Notes: generated from the sequence alone by a model not told the origin. Shown: positions 16,609 through 25,160, counted from the first letter of the stretch. The stretch is 64,000 nt of DNA from Ramlibacter humi (GCF_004681975.1 NZ_SMLK01000001.1:372001-436000); one strand, 5' to 3'. A program made the numbers and translations.

Positions 16609-18165
16609 ATGAAGAACGACGACCTGAAGCGACGCCGCCGCCGCGTGCACCGAGGCGCGAGCCGGCCCGTGCGCCTGCTGCCCGCGGCACCCGAGGCCTC
16701 GCCGGCCGCGGGGCTGGAACGCGAGCTGAAACTGGAAGTGCCCGACGGCGCGTGGGAAGGTGTGGCGCGCGCGATGCGTGGCGCCGAGCTGGAACAGGTG
16801 CCGCTGCGCGCGGTGTACCTGGACACCGCCGACGGCGCGCTGGCGCGTGCGGGCATCGCGCTGCGCCTGCGGCGCGAGGGCGCGGACTGGGTGCAGACGC
16901 TGAAGGCGCGCGGGTCGGGGCCGTTCGAGCGGCTGGAGGACAACGTGCCGGTGCCTTCGTCCGGCGACGCCGTTCCTTCGCCCGACCTGGCGCGCCACCG
17001 GGAGCCGCGCGTGCGCGAAGCGCTGCGCCGCGCCGTGGGCGATGCCCCCGCGGCCGTGCTGCCGCTGTTCGAGGTGAGCGTCACGCGGCACGTGCGGCGG
17101 ATGCGCTTCGGCGATTCGCTGGTCGAACTGGCGCTGGACGATGGCCGCATCAGCGCGGCGGGCCGCACGCGGCCCATCCGCGAGCTGGAGCTGGAACTGG
17201 TGGAAGGCGGTTTCGGCGACCTGCTGCAGCTGGCGCGGCGCTGGCGCGAGAAGCACGGTTTGTGGCTGGCCGTGGCGAGCAAGGCCGAACGCGGGAGGCG
17301 CCTGGCGGCGGGTGAGCTGTACGCGCCGCCGGCGCACGCCCAGCTACCGGTGCTGCCGGACGGGTGCTCGATCGGCGAGTTCACCTCGGCCGTGCTGGCT
17401 TCGTCGCTCGAGCAGGTGCTGGCGAACGCGGGCGAGGTGGCGGCGGGCAGCCAGTCGGACGAGCACGTGCACCAGCTGCGCGTGGGCCTGCGCCGCCTGC
17501 GCAGCGCGCTGCGCGAACTGCCGTGGCTGGCCGCGGACCGCGAACGCGCGGAGGCGGCGCTGGCGGCGGTGTTCCGCGCCTTGGGCGAGCGGCGCGACCG
17601 CACGCACGTGCTGCACACCATCCAGCCGCTGGTGGAAGCCGCGGGCGGTCCGGCGCTGCGGATGCCGCCCGGCTTCCATGAGAGCGAAGACCTGGGCGCC
17701 GCCGTGCGCGGCGATGCCTTCCAGGACACGCTGCTGGCGCTGCTGCAGCGGACGGAATCGGTGCGCACCGAAGACGGCGACCGGCTGAAGCGGACGCTGC
17801 GGGCGCTGTTGTCGAAGCTGCAGCGGCAGGTGGCGCGCGACGGCGAGCGGTACACCAGGCTGTCGCCCGAGCGGCAGCACCGCGTGCGCAAGCGGCTGAA
17901 GCGCCTGCGCTACCTGGCCGAGTTCGCGGGCCCGCTGTTCCCGCAGAAGGCGGTGGCGAAGTACCTGGAAGCGATCAGGCCCGCGCAGGAGGCCCTGGGT
18001 GATTACAACGACGAGGTCATGGCGTGGCAGCTGTACGGCGAGCTGGCGCACGCCGACCCGGACGCGCAGTTCGGCGTGGATTGGCTGGCGGGAAGGCAGA
18101 AGGGCGAGGCGAAGGCATGCCAGAAGGCGTTGAGGAAGATGGGGAAGGCGCAGGTGTTCTGGTGA
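16609..18165 (+). CDS. CYTH and CHAD domain-containing protein
   Basis: This 518-residue cytosolic protein has an N-terminal CYTH triphosphate tunnel domain with the signature Glu37-x-Glu39-x-Lys41 (LERELKLEV), then RLRREGADWVQTLKARG and a beta-rich body to about 225. From about 255 to the end there is a CHAD helical domain with repeated His/Arg motifs (HVHQLRVGLRRLRSAL; HRVRKRLKRLRYLAEF). CYTH enzymes hydrolyse inorganic triphosphate or polyphosphate, and CHAD domains bind polyphosphate. The N-terminus is very basic. The start at 16609 (MKNDDLKRRR) is preferred over 16540 by family length. The divergent PPK2 gene strengthens the polyphosphate role. Confidence 0.92.
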   Translation: MKNDDLKRRRRRVHRGASRPVRLLPAAPEASPAAGLERELKLEVPDGAWEGVARAMRGAELEQVPLRAVYLDTADGALARAGIALRLRREGADWVQTLKARGSGPFERLEDNVPVPSSGDAVPSPDLARHREPRVREALRRAVGDAPAAVLPLFEVSVTRHVRRMRFGDSLVELALDDGRISAAGRTRPIRELELELVEGGFGDLLQLARRWREKHGLWLAVASKAERGRRLAAGELYAPPAHAQLPVLPDGCSIGEFTSAVLASSLEQVLANAGEVAAGSQSDEHVHQLRVGLRRLRSALRELPWLAADRERAEAALAAVFRALGERRDRTHVLHTIQPLVEAAGGPALRMPPGFHESEDLGAAVRGDAFQDTLLALLQRTESVRTEDGDRLKRTLRALLSKLQRQVARDGERYTRLSPERQHRVRKRLKRLRYLAEFAGPLFPQKAVAKYLEAIRPAQEALGDYNDEVMAWQLYGELAHADPDAQFGVDWLAGRQKGEAKACQKALRKMGKAQVFW

Positions 18166-18172
18166 CGGGGTT

Positions 18173-18625
18173 TCAGGCGCGGTCCAGCGGATCCGGCACG
18201 CGCGCCTCCGCCGGATGCGAGAACCACTCCGCCGCCGGCAGGTCCATGTCGGCCAGGTGCGCCTGCAGCCAATCCACCAATGCGGGCGGAAATCTCTTCC
18301 GTACCATCGCCGGCTCGCCCGAAGCCAGCCGCCGCAAGCGATCCAGCCCCGCGCGGTGTTCCTCGCGGTGCTGCTCCACCCATTCGTAGCCGTTCAGCGT
18401 CAGCAGGTGCTCTTCGGCCGCGCAGTGGCGCTCGGCCAGCTCCAGCAGGTCGCTGGCCGCCAGGCGCAGCGTGCCGGCGTCCATCCCCGGCAGGTCGTTG
18501 ACCAGCGCGCGCGCCAGCTCCAGCAGCAGGATGTGGTGCTTGTCCAGCAGCGCATGGCCGACCGACATGGATACGTCCCATGCGGGCACCGTGATCGGGC
18601 CCGGCGCCGCTTCGGCGGACGGCAT
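18173..18625 (-). CDS. bacteriohemerythrin domain protein
   Basis: This 150-residue protein has the hemerythrin diiron ligand pattern: WDVSMSVGHALLDKHHILLL at the N-terminus, ERHCAAEEHLLTLNGY in the middle (His, Glu, His) and HREEHRAGLDRL, forming a four-helix bundle that binds O2 reversibly. Length is near the family norm, with a 30-residue C-terminal extension that contains WLQAHLADMDLPAAEWF. It has no membrane or receiver domain. Its start lies 2 bp from the stop of the upstream gene, so the two form one unit. It ends 7 bp from the convergent CYTH-CHAD gene. Confidence 0.88.
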   Translation of the reverse strand: MPSAEAAPGPITVPAWDVSMSVGHALLDKHHILLLELARALVNDLPGMDAGTLRLAASDLLELAERHCAAEEHLLTLNGYEWVEQHREEHRAGLDRLRRLASGEPAMVRKRFPPALVDWLQAHLADMDLPAAEWFSHPAEARVPDPLDRA

Positions 18626-18627
18626 GC

Positions 18628-18972
18628 TCAGGCCGCGGTGGCGCGTTGCAGGCAGCGCCGCGCGGCCGCGCGCGTGGCGGTGTCGGCGTGCAGCGCGATC
18701 TCGTGCGCCAGCTCGATCAGCAGGTGCGGCGGCACGGCGGCGTCGCCGCCCCAGCGCAGCTGGCGCCGCAGCAGCGCCAGCGCCTGGCCCGAAGCGGGGA
18801 ACTGCCTCTCGATGCCGCGCGGCGTGCAGCGCGAAAGCAGCCGGCCCAGGCCGCCGGCCAGCACGCGGTAGTCGTGCCGCTCCGGGGCGCCCGCACAGGC
18901 CGCTTCGCCGGTGACGAAGCGGGACGCCAGGAAGCGCAGCGGAAGCACGAACGAAGTGACGGTGGCGAACAT
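18628..18972 (-). CDS. hypothetical protein upstream of hemerythrin
   Basis: The 114-residue product is not recognised. It begins MFATVTSFVLPLRFLASRFV, which is hydrophobic with basic residues, and the rest is helical, Leu/Arg/Ala rich, with several His and Cys (HLLIELAHEIALHADTATRA). An upstream in-frame start at 19101 would give 157 residues, but those extra residues are Arg/His rich and look non-coding. Spacing of 2 bp to the hemerythrin gene suggests they act together, perhaps as an adapter or effector for O2 or NO sensing; this is arrangement-based only. Confidence 0.5.
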   Translation of the reverse strand: MFATVTSFVLPLRFLASRFVTGEAACAGAPERHDYRVLAGGLGRLLSRCTPRGIERQFPASGQALALLRRQLRWGGDAAVPPHLLIELAHEIALHADTATRAAARRCLQRATAA

Positions 18973-19166
18973 CAGGCCGCCATGGTGGAACGCGACTGTG
19001 ACTCGCGTGTGAAGGTTGCGCAGCCAGCGCCGCACGTGGCCTGCAAAACACCCGCGCTGCGCGGGCTGCCGCAGGATCGTGCTCACGGCTTGAAACAGCA
19101 CTGACGGCGCCCTGACGCGCGCAAGCCCCGCATGTAAGCCATTTGCCTAAGGGCGGCGCCGCGGAT

Positions 19167-19192
19167 TCGGGCCCAATACGAATGGGGCCCGA
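19167..19192. other. 8-bp-stem hairpin in divergent intergenic region
   Basis: TCGGGCCC at 19167-19174 pairs perfectly with GGGCCCGA at 19185-19192, with the loop AATACGAATG. It lies between the divergent hypothetical/hemerythrin unit and the histidine kinase gene, about 70 bp before the latter's start. It could be an operator or leader hairpin; no known regulator site was recognised. Confidence 0.4.
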
Positions 19193-19262
19193 GCGAGCGC
19201 GACCCTAAGACCGCGCCGGGGCCGCCAGGGAGCAGCCCGACCGCCGCCGCGCGCTTTTCGAC

Positions 19263-21059
19263 TTGAACGCCATCCCCCACACCACGGCCTTGCCTCCGGC
19301 CCTGGACCCGTTGCTGTCACCCCGCGGGCAGGACGACGCCTCCCGCGCCGTTGCCGCGCTGCAGGCCCAGCTGGCCACGTCCGGCGAGCTGCAGGCGCGC
19401 ACGCGCGAGCTGGAAGCCACCGTCGCGACGCTGCAGGCCACGCTGGAAGCGACCCGCGAAGGCATCCTGGTCACCGACGAGGACGGCCGGGTCACGATGG
19501 CCAACCGCCGCTTCGAAGCCCTGTGGGCGCTGACGCTGCCCGCCACCGGCCTGGAGCGCGGCGCGCTGCTCGCCGAACTGGCGCCGCTGCTGGCCGGCGA
19601 TGCCTCGCAGCTTTTGTCCTGCGTCGACGGCGCCGATGCCTGCCTGCACCTGGCCGACGGCCGCGTGATCGAGCAGCGCTCGCGGCCGCAGCGCCTGCGC
19701 GGCGAGGCGGCGGGCCGGGTCTGGACGTTCCTGGACGTCACGCAGCAGCACCGCGCGGAGAGCGAGCTGCGCGAGGAAGCACGCGCGCTGGAGCTGGTGA
19801 ACCGCACCAAGCTGCAGGTGGTGCGCGAGCTGGACCCGCAGCGGCTGCTGCAGTCCATCGCCGCCGCATGCCTGCAGGTGGGCGGCGCCGAATACGCGGC
19901 GTACTTCGAGCTGGAAACGGATTCGGCGCGCGTGCTGGCCTATGCGGGTCCGCCGCTGCCGCACCTGCGCATGGACGCGCGCATCCCGCCCACGCGCCTG
20001 TTCCGCGCCACGCTGGAGCGGCGCCGCACCATCCGCATCGCGGACCTGATGGCGCGCAGCGCGGCGCAGGAAGCCGCGCCGCATCCCGTGATGCGCAGCT
20101 ACCTGGCGGTGCCGGTGATCGCGCGCGATGGCTCGGTGGCCGGCGCGCTGATGCTGGGCCACAGCCGCGCCGGCATGTTCGGCGAGCGCGCGCAGCGCCT
20201 GGCTTCGGGCCTGGCCGCGGGCGCCGCCGTCGCGCTGGACAACGCGCGGCTGCTGGGCGAGGCGCGGCAACTGGCGCAGGAGCGGCTCGGGCTGCTGGAC
20301 CGCGAGCGCGCGGCGCGGCAGGCGGTGGAGCAGCTGAATGCGACGCTGGAGCAGCGCGTGGCCAGGCGCACGCAGGCGCTGTCGATCGCCAACCGCGACC
20401 TGGAGGCTTTCGCCTTTTCGGTGTCGCACGACCTGCGTTCGCCGCTGGGCCGCGTCGACGGCTATGCGCAGGCGCTGGCGGCGCTGCTGGAGGACGAGAA
20501 GCGCGAGAAGCCGCGCCACTACCTGCAGCGCATCCGCGCCAACATCGCGACCATGGGCGTGATGGTCGAGTCGTCGCTGGCGCTGGCCAAGCTGTCCTTC
20601 GCGCCGATGCGCACGGAGCTGGTGGACCTGTCGGCCATCGCCACGCGCATCTGCCGCGACCTGGCCGATGCCGAGCCGCTGCGCGATTGCCAGGTGGCGA
20701 TCGAGCCGGGTCTGCGGGTGCAGGGGGATGCGGCGCTGCTGGACGTGATGCTGGGGAATCTGCTGCGCAACGCGTGGAAGTTCACGGCGCCGCGCCGGCC
20801 GGCGAAGATCGCGTTCCGGCGGGTGACGGGAGAGTCGCCCTTCACGTTCGAGATTGCCGACAACGGGGTGGGGTTCGATGGGGAAGCGTCGGAGCGGCTG
20901 TTCGTGCCGTTCCAGCGGTTTCATGCGGACAACGAGTTTCCCGGGACGGGCATTGGGTTGGCGACGGTTCGGCGGTTGGTGGAGAGGCACGGTGGTCGCA
21001 TCTCGGCGCATAGTTCTCCTGGAGAAGGGTGCCGCTTCGAGTTCACCTTGGGGGCTTGA
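19263..21059 (+). CDS. PAS-GAF sensor histidine kinase, soluble
   Basis: This 598-residue cytosolic kinase has a short N-terminal coiled coil (about 25-60), PAS domain (about 60-170; EGILVTDEDGRVTMANRRFEALW), GAF domain (about 180-340), a second coiled coil (about 340-380), HisKA with His389 in SVSHDLRSPLGRVDGY and an HATPase domain with LLRNAWKF (N box), DNGVGFDG (G1) and GTGIGLATVRRL (G2). No membrane segment occurs, so the signal is internal. The start is read as TTG at 19263, since no ATG or GTG gives a normal N-terminus; this is the least certain point. It has no adjacent regulator; free receivers at 10535 and 14995 are candidates. Confidence 0.88.
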   Translation: MNAIPHTTALPPALDPLLSPRGQDDASRAVAALQAQLATSGELQARTRELEATVATLQATLEATREGILVTDEDGRVTMANRRFEALWALTLPATGLERGALLAELAPLLAGDASQLLSCVDGADACLHLADGRVIEQRSRPQRLRGEAAGRVWTFLDVTQQHRAESELREEARALELVNRTKLQVVRELDPQRLLQSIAAACLQVGGAEYAAYFELETDSARVLAYAGPPLPHLRMDARIPPTRLFRATLERRRTIRIADLMARSAAQEAAPHPVMRSYLAVPVIARDGSVAGALMLGHSRAGMFGERAQRLASGLAAGAAVALDNARLLGEARQLAQERLGLLDRERAARQAVEQLNATLEQRVARRTQALSIANRDLEAFAFSVSHDLRSPLGRVDGYAQALAALLEDEKREKPRHYLQRIRANIATMGVMVESSLALAKLSFAPMRTELVDLSAIATRICRDLADAEPLRDCQVAIEPGLRVQGDAALLDVMLGNLLRNAWKFTAPRRPAKIAFRRVTGESPFTFEIADNGVGFDGEASERLFVPFQRFHADNEFPGTGIGLATVRRLVERHGGRISAHSSPGEGCRFEFTLGA

Positions 21060-21168
21060 GCTTCCGTGATGTGAGGCGAGGAGGCTGCGCGCGCCAGGCG
21101 CCACCCGCCGCGCTGGGACCAGCGTGCGGATTCGAAGGCATTCCACCTGCAGCGCACAGCCCCTCAAC
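21060..21168. other. intergenic repeat region, 5' part
   Basis: The 389-bp gap 21060-21448 has no gene. This part holds a 23-bp block, at 21091-21113 (GCGCCAGGCGCCACCCGCCG and CGC), that recurs exactly at 35067-35089. No coding pattern or promoter was seen here. Confidence 0.55.
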
Positions 21169-21260
21169 GGCGTCATTCCCGCGAAGGCGGGAATCCATCG
21201 CTTCCACTACGGCCGTTGAATGCGGGAGCCATGGATTCCCGCCTTCGCGGGAATGACGCC
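21169..21260. repeat. perfect 30-bp-arm palindrome
   Basis: The left arm 21169-21198 (beginning GGCGTCATTCCCGCGAAGGC) is the exact complement of the right arm 21231-21260, with a 32-bp spacer. It is the best-preserved copy of the dispersed palindrome also seen at 11921-11989 and, as remnants, at 24989-25015 and 35102-35113. It can form a long hairpin in RNA from either strand. Confidence 0.85.
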
Positions 21261-21285
21261 ATTGGAACCCGCGCACTGGTTCCGC

Positions 21286-21397
21286 GCGCCTGGCGGTGCC
21301 CGGCCTGGGTGATTTCCGAAGCCACCGCGAAGTGTTTGAGCGCGTCAGCGCTCAAGCATCGCCGGAGAATGAGCCCAGGCCGGGCACCGCCTGGCGC
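21286..21397. repeat. 24-bp inverted repeat with internal hairpin
   Basis: The left arm at 21286-21309 and the right arm at 21374-21397 are complementary at 23 of 24 positions (GCGCCTGGCGGTGCCCGGCC and on). Inside, TTGAGCGC at 21336 pairs with GCGCTCAA ending at 21355. The right arm and its flank (21376-21405, 30 bp) recur exactly at 35162-35191, so this is a dispersed element, just upstream of the SDR gene. Confidence 0.75.
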
Positions 21398-21448
21398 GAG
21401 GGCGCTGCCTTCGATCGCGCCAAAATCACGCCAACCAGGAGCACCCCC

Positions 21449-22228
21449 ATGTACCAACCCTTCGACCTCACCAACCGCACAGCCATCGTCACCGGGGGCA
21501 ACGGCGGCATCGGCTTGGGCATGGCTCGTGCACTCCTCGCCTCGGGCGCCGCCGTCGCCATCTGGGGCTCCAATCCCGTGAAAACGAAAACCGCCCATGA
21601 ACAACTGGCGGACGAATGCGGCGACAAGGCCCGGATCCACTCCTTCGTCTGCGACGTCGGCGACGAAGGACAGGTGGAGGCCAGCTTCGACGCTTCGGTC
21701 AAAGCACTGGGCGGCCGCATCGACGCGTGCTTCGCCAACGCGGGCGTGTCCAGCAAAGGCACGATGCTGGTGGACATGACGCTGGAGGAATTCCGCCGCG
21801 TGCAGCGCGTGAACGTGGAAGGCGTGTTCCTTACTTTCCGCGCGGCGGCGCGCCACATGATGTCGCACGGGCAGGGCGGCTCGCTGGTCGCCACGGCCAG
21901 CACGGCGGCGGTGGAGGGCGCGGCGCGCAACAGCCACTACGGTGCTTCCAAGGGAGCGGTCACGGCGTACGTGCGCGCGCTGGCGGTGGAACTGGCACGG
22001 CACAAGATCCGGGTCAACTCCATCCTGCCGGGCTGGATCGTCACCGACATGACCGAGCGTTCGGTCGGCAATTCGAAGTTCGCCGATGCGGTGCTGCCCC
22101 GCATCCCGGCACGGCGCTGGGGCTCGATCGACGACTTCGGCGGCATCGCGGTGTACCTGGCCAGCGAGGCTTCGTCGTATGCCACGGGCGAGCAGTTCCT
22201 GATCGACGGCGGCTACACCAAGTTCTGA
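21449..22228 (+). CDS. SDR family oxidoreductase
   Basis: This 259-residue short-chain dehydrogenase/reductase has a Rossmann glycine motif TGGNGGIG at 15-22, CDVGDEGQVEASF for the adenine site, NAGVSSKGT, catalytic Ser in ATASTAAVEG and Tyr164-x3-Lys168 in HYGASKGAVTAY, and the terminal LASEASSYATGEQFLIDGG typical of classical SDRs. An acidic residue after strand 2 is missing (WGSNPVKTK), which suggests NADP(H) use. Substrate unknown. The start at 21449 follows CCAGGAGCACC. Next gene in the same direction is 116 bp away. Confidence 0.92.
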   Translation: MYQPFDLTNRTAIVTGGNGGIGLGMARALLASGAAVAIWGSNPVKTKTAHEQLADECGDKARIHSFVCDVGDEGQVEASFDASVKALGGRIDACFANAGVSSKGTMLVDMTLEEFRRVQRVNVEGVFLTFRAAARHMMSHGQGGSLVATASTAAVEGAARNSHYGASKGAVTAYVRALAVELARHKIRVNSILPGWIVTDMTERSVGNSKFADAVLPRIPARRWGSIDDFGGIAVYLASEASSYATGEQFLIDGGYTKF

Positions 22229-22344
22229 CGCGGCGGCTGCGGCCCGCCCGGCGATTCCTACGGCAAGCGGCAGGGCGCACCGACAGCGCGCACGCGGGCC
22301 GAACGCGACCATGGTGGCTTCGACGGAAAAGAAGGAGTCTCTCC

Positions 22345-22908
22345 ATGGCACAGCAACAAGACCTCGGCGGCCTGAAGGTCGCCATCCTCGCGCTCGACGG
22401 CTTCGAGCAGGCCGAGCTCACCGAGCCGCGCAAGGCGCTGGACGCGGCGGGCGCGAAGACGACCGTCATCTCGGCCAAGGCCGGGCAGGTGCAGGGCTTC
22501 CAGCACGACAAGCCCGGCGACAAGGTGGACGTCGACATGACGCTCGACCAGGCCGACCCTTCGCAGTTCGACGCCGTGCTGCTGCCCGGCGGCGTGATGA
22601 ACGCCGACACGCTGCGCGCGAACCCCAAGGCGCAGAAGTTCGTGCAGGCGCTGCAGCAGGACGGCAAGCCGTTCGCCGTCATCTGCCACGCGCCGTGGCT
22701 GCTGGTGTCGGCGGGGCTGGTGAAGGGCCGCAAGATGACCAGCTACCACACGCTGCAGGACGACCTGCGCAACGCGGGCGCGCAGTGGAGCGACCAGGCG
22801 GTGGTGCGCGACGGCAACTGGGTGTCCAGCCGGCAGCCGGACGACATCCCGCAGTTCAACCAGGCGATGCTGGCGCTGTTCGCGCGGCAGCTGCAGGCCG
22901 CGCACTAG
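22345..22908 (+). CDS. DJ-1/PfpI family type 1 glutamine amidotransferase-like protein
   Basis: This 187-residue cytosolic protein has nucleophile elbow Cys114 in FAVICHAPWLLVSAG, Glu in LDGFEQAELTEPRKAL and the YHTLQDDLRNAGAQW segment that gives the family's His. The pattern matches the YhbO/PfpI-type stress proteins, reported as deglycases, chaperones or peptidases; the biochemical role is debated. A strong ribosome site GAAGGAG precedes the ATG at 22345. It is convergent with the HDOD gene, 6 bp between stops. Confidence 0.9.
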   Translation: MAQQQDLGGLKVAILALDGFEQAELTEPRKALDAAGAKTTVISAKAGQVQGFQHDKPGDKVDVDMTLDQADPSQFDAVLLPGGVMNADTLRANPKAQKFVQALQQDGKPFAVICHAPWLLVSAGLVKGRKMTSYHTLQDDLRNAGAQWSDQAVVRDGNWVSSRQPDDIPQFNQAMLALFARQLQAAH

Positions 22909-22914
22909 AAGCGG

Positions 22915-23892
22915 TCACGCGGCCTTGGGCTGCGGCGCGGCGTCGGCTTCGGCCAGTTCGTCGACGCGGCGGCGCATCACGCGCTGCTCGGCCTGCGCGA
23001 CCAGTTCGCGCAGGGGCGAGGGCGGGCCGCCGGCGACGCCGAGCGAGCGGCCCATCGCGTTCAGCCGCATGCTCAGGTCCCACGCGGGGATCAGGCGTGC
23101 CAGCAGGCGGTCGCGGCGCTGGGACAACGCGTCCTGCGTGACGGGGTCGGCCAGCACGGCCGGCGTCAGCGCGGCTTCGGCGCCATGCAGTTCGAAGGTG
23201 CGCAGCATCGCGTTCCAGCCGCTGTTCATCAGCAGGCCGGCGACGTAGGCGTCGAAGGTGTCCTGCTCGTGGCGGTGCGCCAGCAGGGCGCACAGCGTCG
23301 CGCAGCGCTCGGAGTCTTCCCACATGCGCGCGGCGGCGCGCGCCTGCAGGCTGCGCGAGTCGGACTGGAACAGCGGCCGCACCAGCACGCGCGCGATCAC
23401 CTGTTCCACGCCCACGCTGCCCAGCACGGCCACGGCCTGCTGCACGCTGGGTGACGTGGCGCCGTAGTGCGCGAACATCGCCGAGCGCGCCATGCGCAGC
23501 ACTTCGGCGGCCAGCACCACGTCCTGCTCGATCTGGTGGGCCAGCTCGGTGCGGGTGTAGGTCTCGGTGCGCAGGATGCGGATCAGGCGCGGCAGCACGC
23601 TGGGGCTGCGGCGAAGCAGGCGGGTGCTGGAACCCTTGCCGTTGATCTCGGCATCGGCCGCGCGCAGCAGGCGGGCGGATTCGGGTCCCGCGGGGCGATC
23701 GGGCAGGCCGTCCACGCCCAGCAACCAGGCCAGGTAGCGGCCGCGTTCTTCCGGGGTGACGCTGACCGCGGGCGAGTTCGGCCCTTCGGGCAACAGGCGC
23801 GAAGCGGTCGGCTCCTCGCGGGTGAGCGGGGGCGGGGTGGGCTCGTCGCCGAGGGCGAGGCGCAGGAGTCGGCCAAGTTGTGCCAGTGCCAT
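22915..23892 (-). CDS. HDOD domain-containing protein
   Basis: This 325-residue cytosolic protein carries an HDOD domain at about 90-290 (LPRLIRILRTETYTRTELAH, VVLAAEVLRMARSAMF, SVQQAVAVLGSVGVEQVI, YVAGLLMNSGWNAMLRTF). HDOD domains are non-catalytic relatives of HD phosphodiesterases used in signalling. The metal-binding HD pair is absent. The N-terminal 85 residues are a less conserved, Pro-rich extension, and no GGDEF, EAL or receiver domain is fused. A protein-protein or nucleotide-signalling role is inferred. It is divergent from the cupredoxin fusion gene, 172 bp apart. Confidence 0.85.
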   Translation of the reverse strand: MALAQLGRLLRLALGDEPTPPPLTREEPTASRLLPEGPNSPAVSVTPEERGRYLAWLLGVDGLPDRPAGPESARLLRAADAEINGKGSSTRLLRRSPSVLPRLIRILRTETYTRTELAHQIEQDVVLAAEVLRMARSAMFAHYGATSPSVQQAVAVLGSVGVEQVIARVLVRPLFQSDSRSLQARAAARMWEDSERCATLCALLAHRHEQDTFDAYVAGLLMNSGWNAMLRTFELHGAEAALTPAVLADPVTQDALSQRRDRLLARLIPAWDLSMRLNAMGRSLGVAGGPPSPLRELVAQAEQRVMRRRVDELAEADAAPQPKAA

Positions 23893-24064
23893 GGGACGCA
23901 CGCAATGGAGGGAGGTTGGCGGCCATGCTCCCACGCGGCGGCGGCCCGCGAAGCGCCGGGAAGCGGCGGCAAAGGGCGCGATTTCCGCGCATCGCGGCGG
24001 GCGGCGCTTGACCTTGCCATGGGGGCAAGGTCCACAGTCGCGCCATTCTTCCAGGGACACCCCC

Positions 24065-24979
24065 ATGCAGACATCCTTCACCCGCGCGCACGCCACCATG
24101 CTGCTGCGCTATTCGGGCATCAGCTTCATCTCCGGCGCCGTCAACCACGGCTTCTTCAGCGGCACGCGGTCGTTCGCGACGGCGGCCGTGGGCATCGTGC
24201 TGTTCGCGGCGGCTTTCCGGCTGGAGCACGGCGACGACCGCGCCGCCACCTGGCGCAAGCTGCTGTGGAGCGCGCTGCTGTCGGTGGGCCTGGGCTTCTT
24301 CACCGGCGGGCTGCAACATTTCCCCGATTCGCCCGCGCGCAGCGCCTGGGTGGTGCCGCTGGGCTTCGCCGTGTCGGTCGCCGCGTTCGTCGCGCTGGAA
24401 TTCCCGGCGTGGACGAAGCAGGTGACGCGGTACGCGGCGCTTGGCGGCGTGGTGGTCGTCGCCGGCAGCCTGGCGGCGCTGCAGCTGCTGCGCGCGAACC
24501 CCGAATGGCTGGGCACACACGCGCATGGCGACGATCACGGGGCGGCGACCTCCGGCGTCGCGGCCGCGCAGGTGGTGAACCGGTCCGTGGCTGTCGCCAT
24601 GGGCGACGACATGCGCTTCTCGCCCGCCTCGCTGCATGTGGCAGCGGGGGAGACCGTGCGGATCTCGCTGACCAATCGCGGCCAGGTCGACCACGAGCTG
24701 GTGATCGGCACGCCGGCCGAGCTGAAGGTGCACGCGCAGGCCATGCGCGAAGGCGAAGCCCACGCGCATGGCGGCGGCGCGGCCATCCGGTTGGCGCCGG
24801 GCGCCACCGGCGAGCTGGTCGTCACCTTCCGCGACGCCGGGCCGCTGGAATTCGCCTGCCTGATCCCGGGCCACTTCGAGGCGGGCATGCGCGGCGACAT
24901 CGCGGTGGCGCAGGCGAATGCCGCGCCGGTGGATGCGGCCAAGCCGGCGCCTGCCGCGCACGGCTCGCACAAGCACTAG
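24065..24979 (+). CDS. membrane-anchored cupredoxin domain protein
   Basis: This 304-residue protein has an N-terminal membrane domain with about four helices (FISGAVNHGF region, VGIVLFAAAF, LLWSALLSVGLGFF, VVPLGFAVSVAAFVALEF, VVVVAGSLAALQLL) and a His-rich linker (THAHGDDHG). It ends in a cupredoxin domain at about 172-285, with copper ligands His210, Cys265, His270 and Met275 in VDHELVIG and FACLIPGHFEAGM. A second His-rich loop (EGEAHAHGGG) may bind metal. The protein should face the periplasm and serve copper storage, delivery or electron transfer. Fusion of this membrane domain with a cupredoxin is uncommon. The start at 24065 fits the spacing to GGGACACC. Confidence 0.82.
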   Translation: MQTSFTRAHATMLLRYSGISFISGAVNHGFFSGTRSFATAAVGIVLFAAAFRLEHGDDRAATWRKLLWSALLSVGLGFFTGGLQHFPDSPARSAWVVPLGFAVSVAAFVALEFPAWTKQVTRYAALGGVVVVAGSLAALQLLRANPEWLGTHAHGDDHGAATSGVAAAQVVNRSVAVAMGDDMRFSPASLHVAAGETVRISLTNRGQVDHELVIGTPAELKVHAQAMREGEAHAHGGGAAIRLAPGATGELVVTFRDAGPLEFACLIPGHFEAGMRGDIAVAQANAAPVDAAKPAPAAHGSHKH

Positions 24980-24988
24980 CCCCCTTCC

Positions 24989-25015
24989 CGTCATCCCCGC
25001 CTACGCGGGATGACG
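24989..25015. terminator. hairpin after cupredoxin gene
   Basis: CGTCATCCCCGC at 24989-25000 pairs with GCGGGATGACG at 25005-25015, with a 4-base loop and one bulge. It lies 10 bp past the stop of the cupredoxin gene. No U-run follows, so it may be a repeat remnant that acts as a transcript stabiliser more than a rho-independent terminator. Confidence 0.45.
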
Positions 25016-25160
25016 CCGAAAGATTCGCGCCGCCGGCACTCCCGGCGGCGCGCGCGTTATCGGCCGCGCAACGCAGGACTTGAGCCATGCGGTCTTGCGA
25101 AAAGAGGCATGTTCCCTAGGCAATTCGCCTCTGCGCCCGTTTTCGGGCCCGCCGAAGAGA

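Noticed and set aside
16465-17337. In-frame extension of the PPK2 reading frame upstream of 16464
   Set aside because: The extension overlaps the divergent CYTH-CHAD gene antisense and has no family similarity. The ATG at 16464 gives a normal PPK2 length.
21060-21448. Insertion sequence
   Set aside because: Inverted repeats are present, but no transposase or remnant is encoded; the size fits miniature repeats only.
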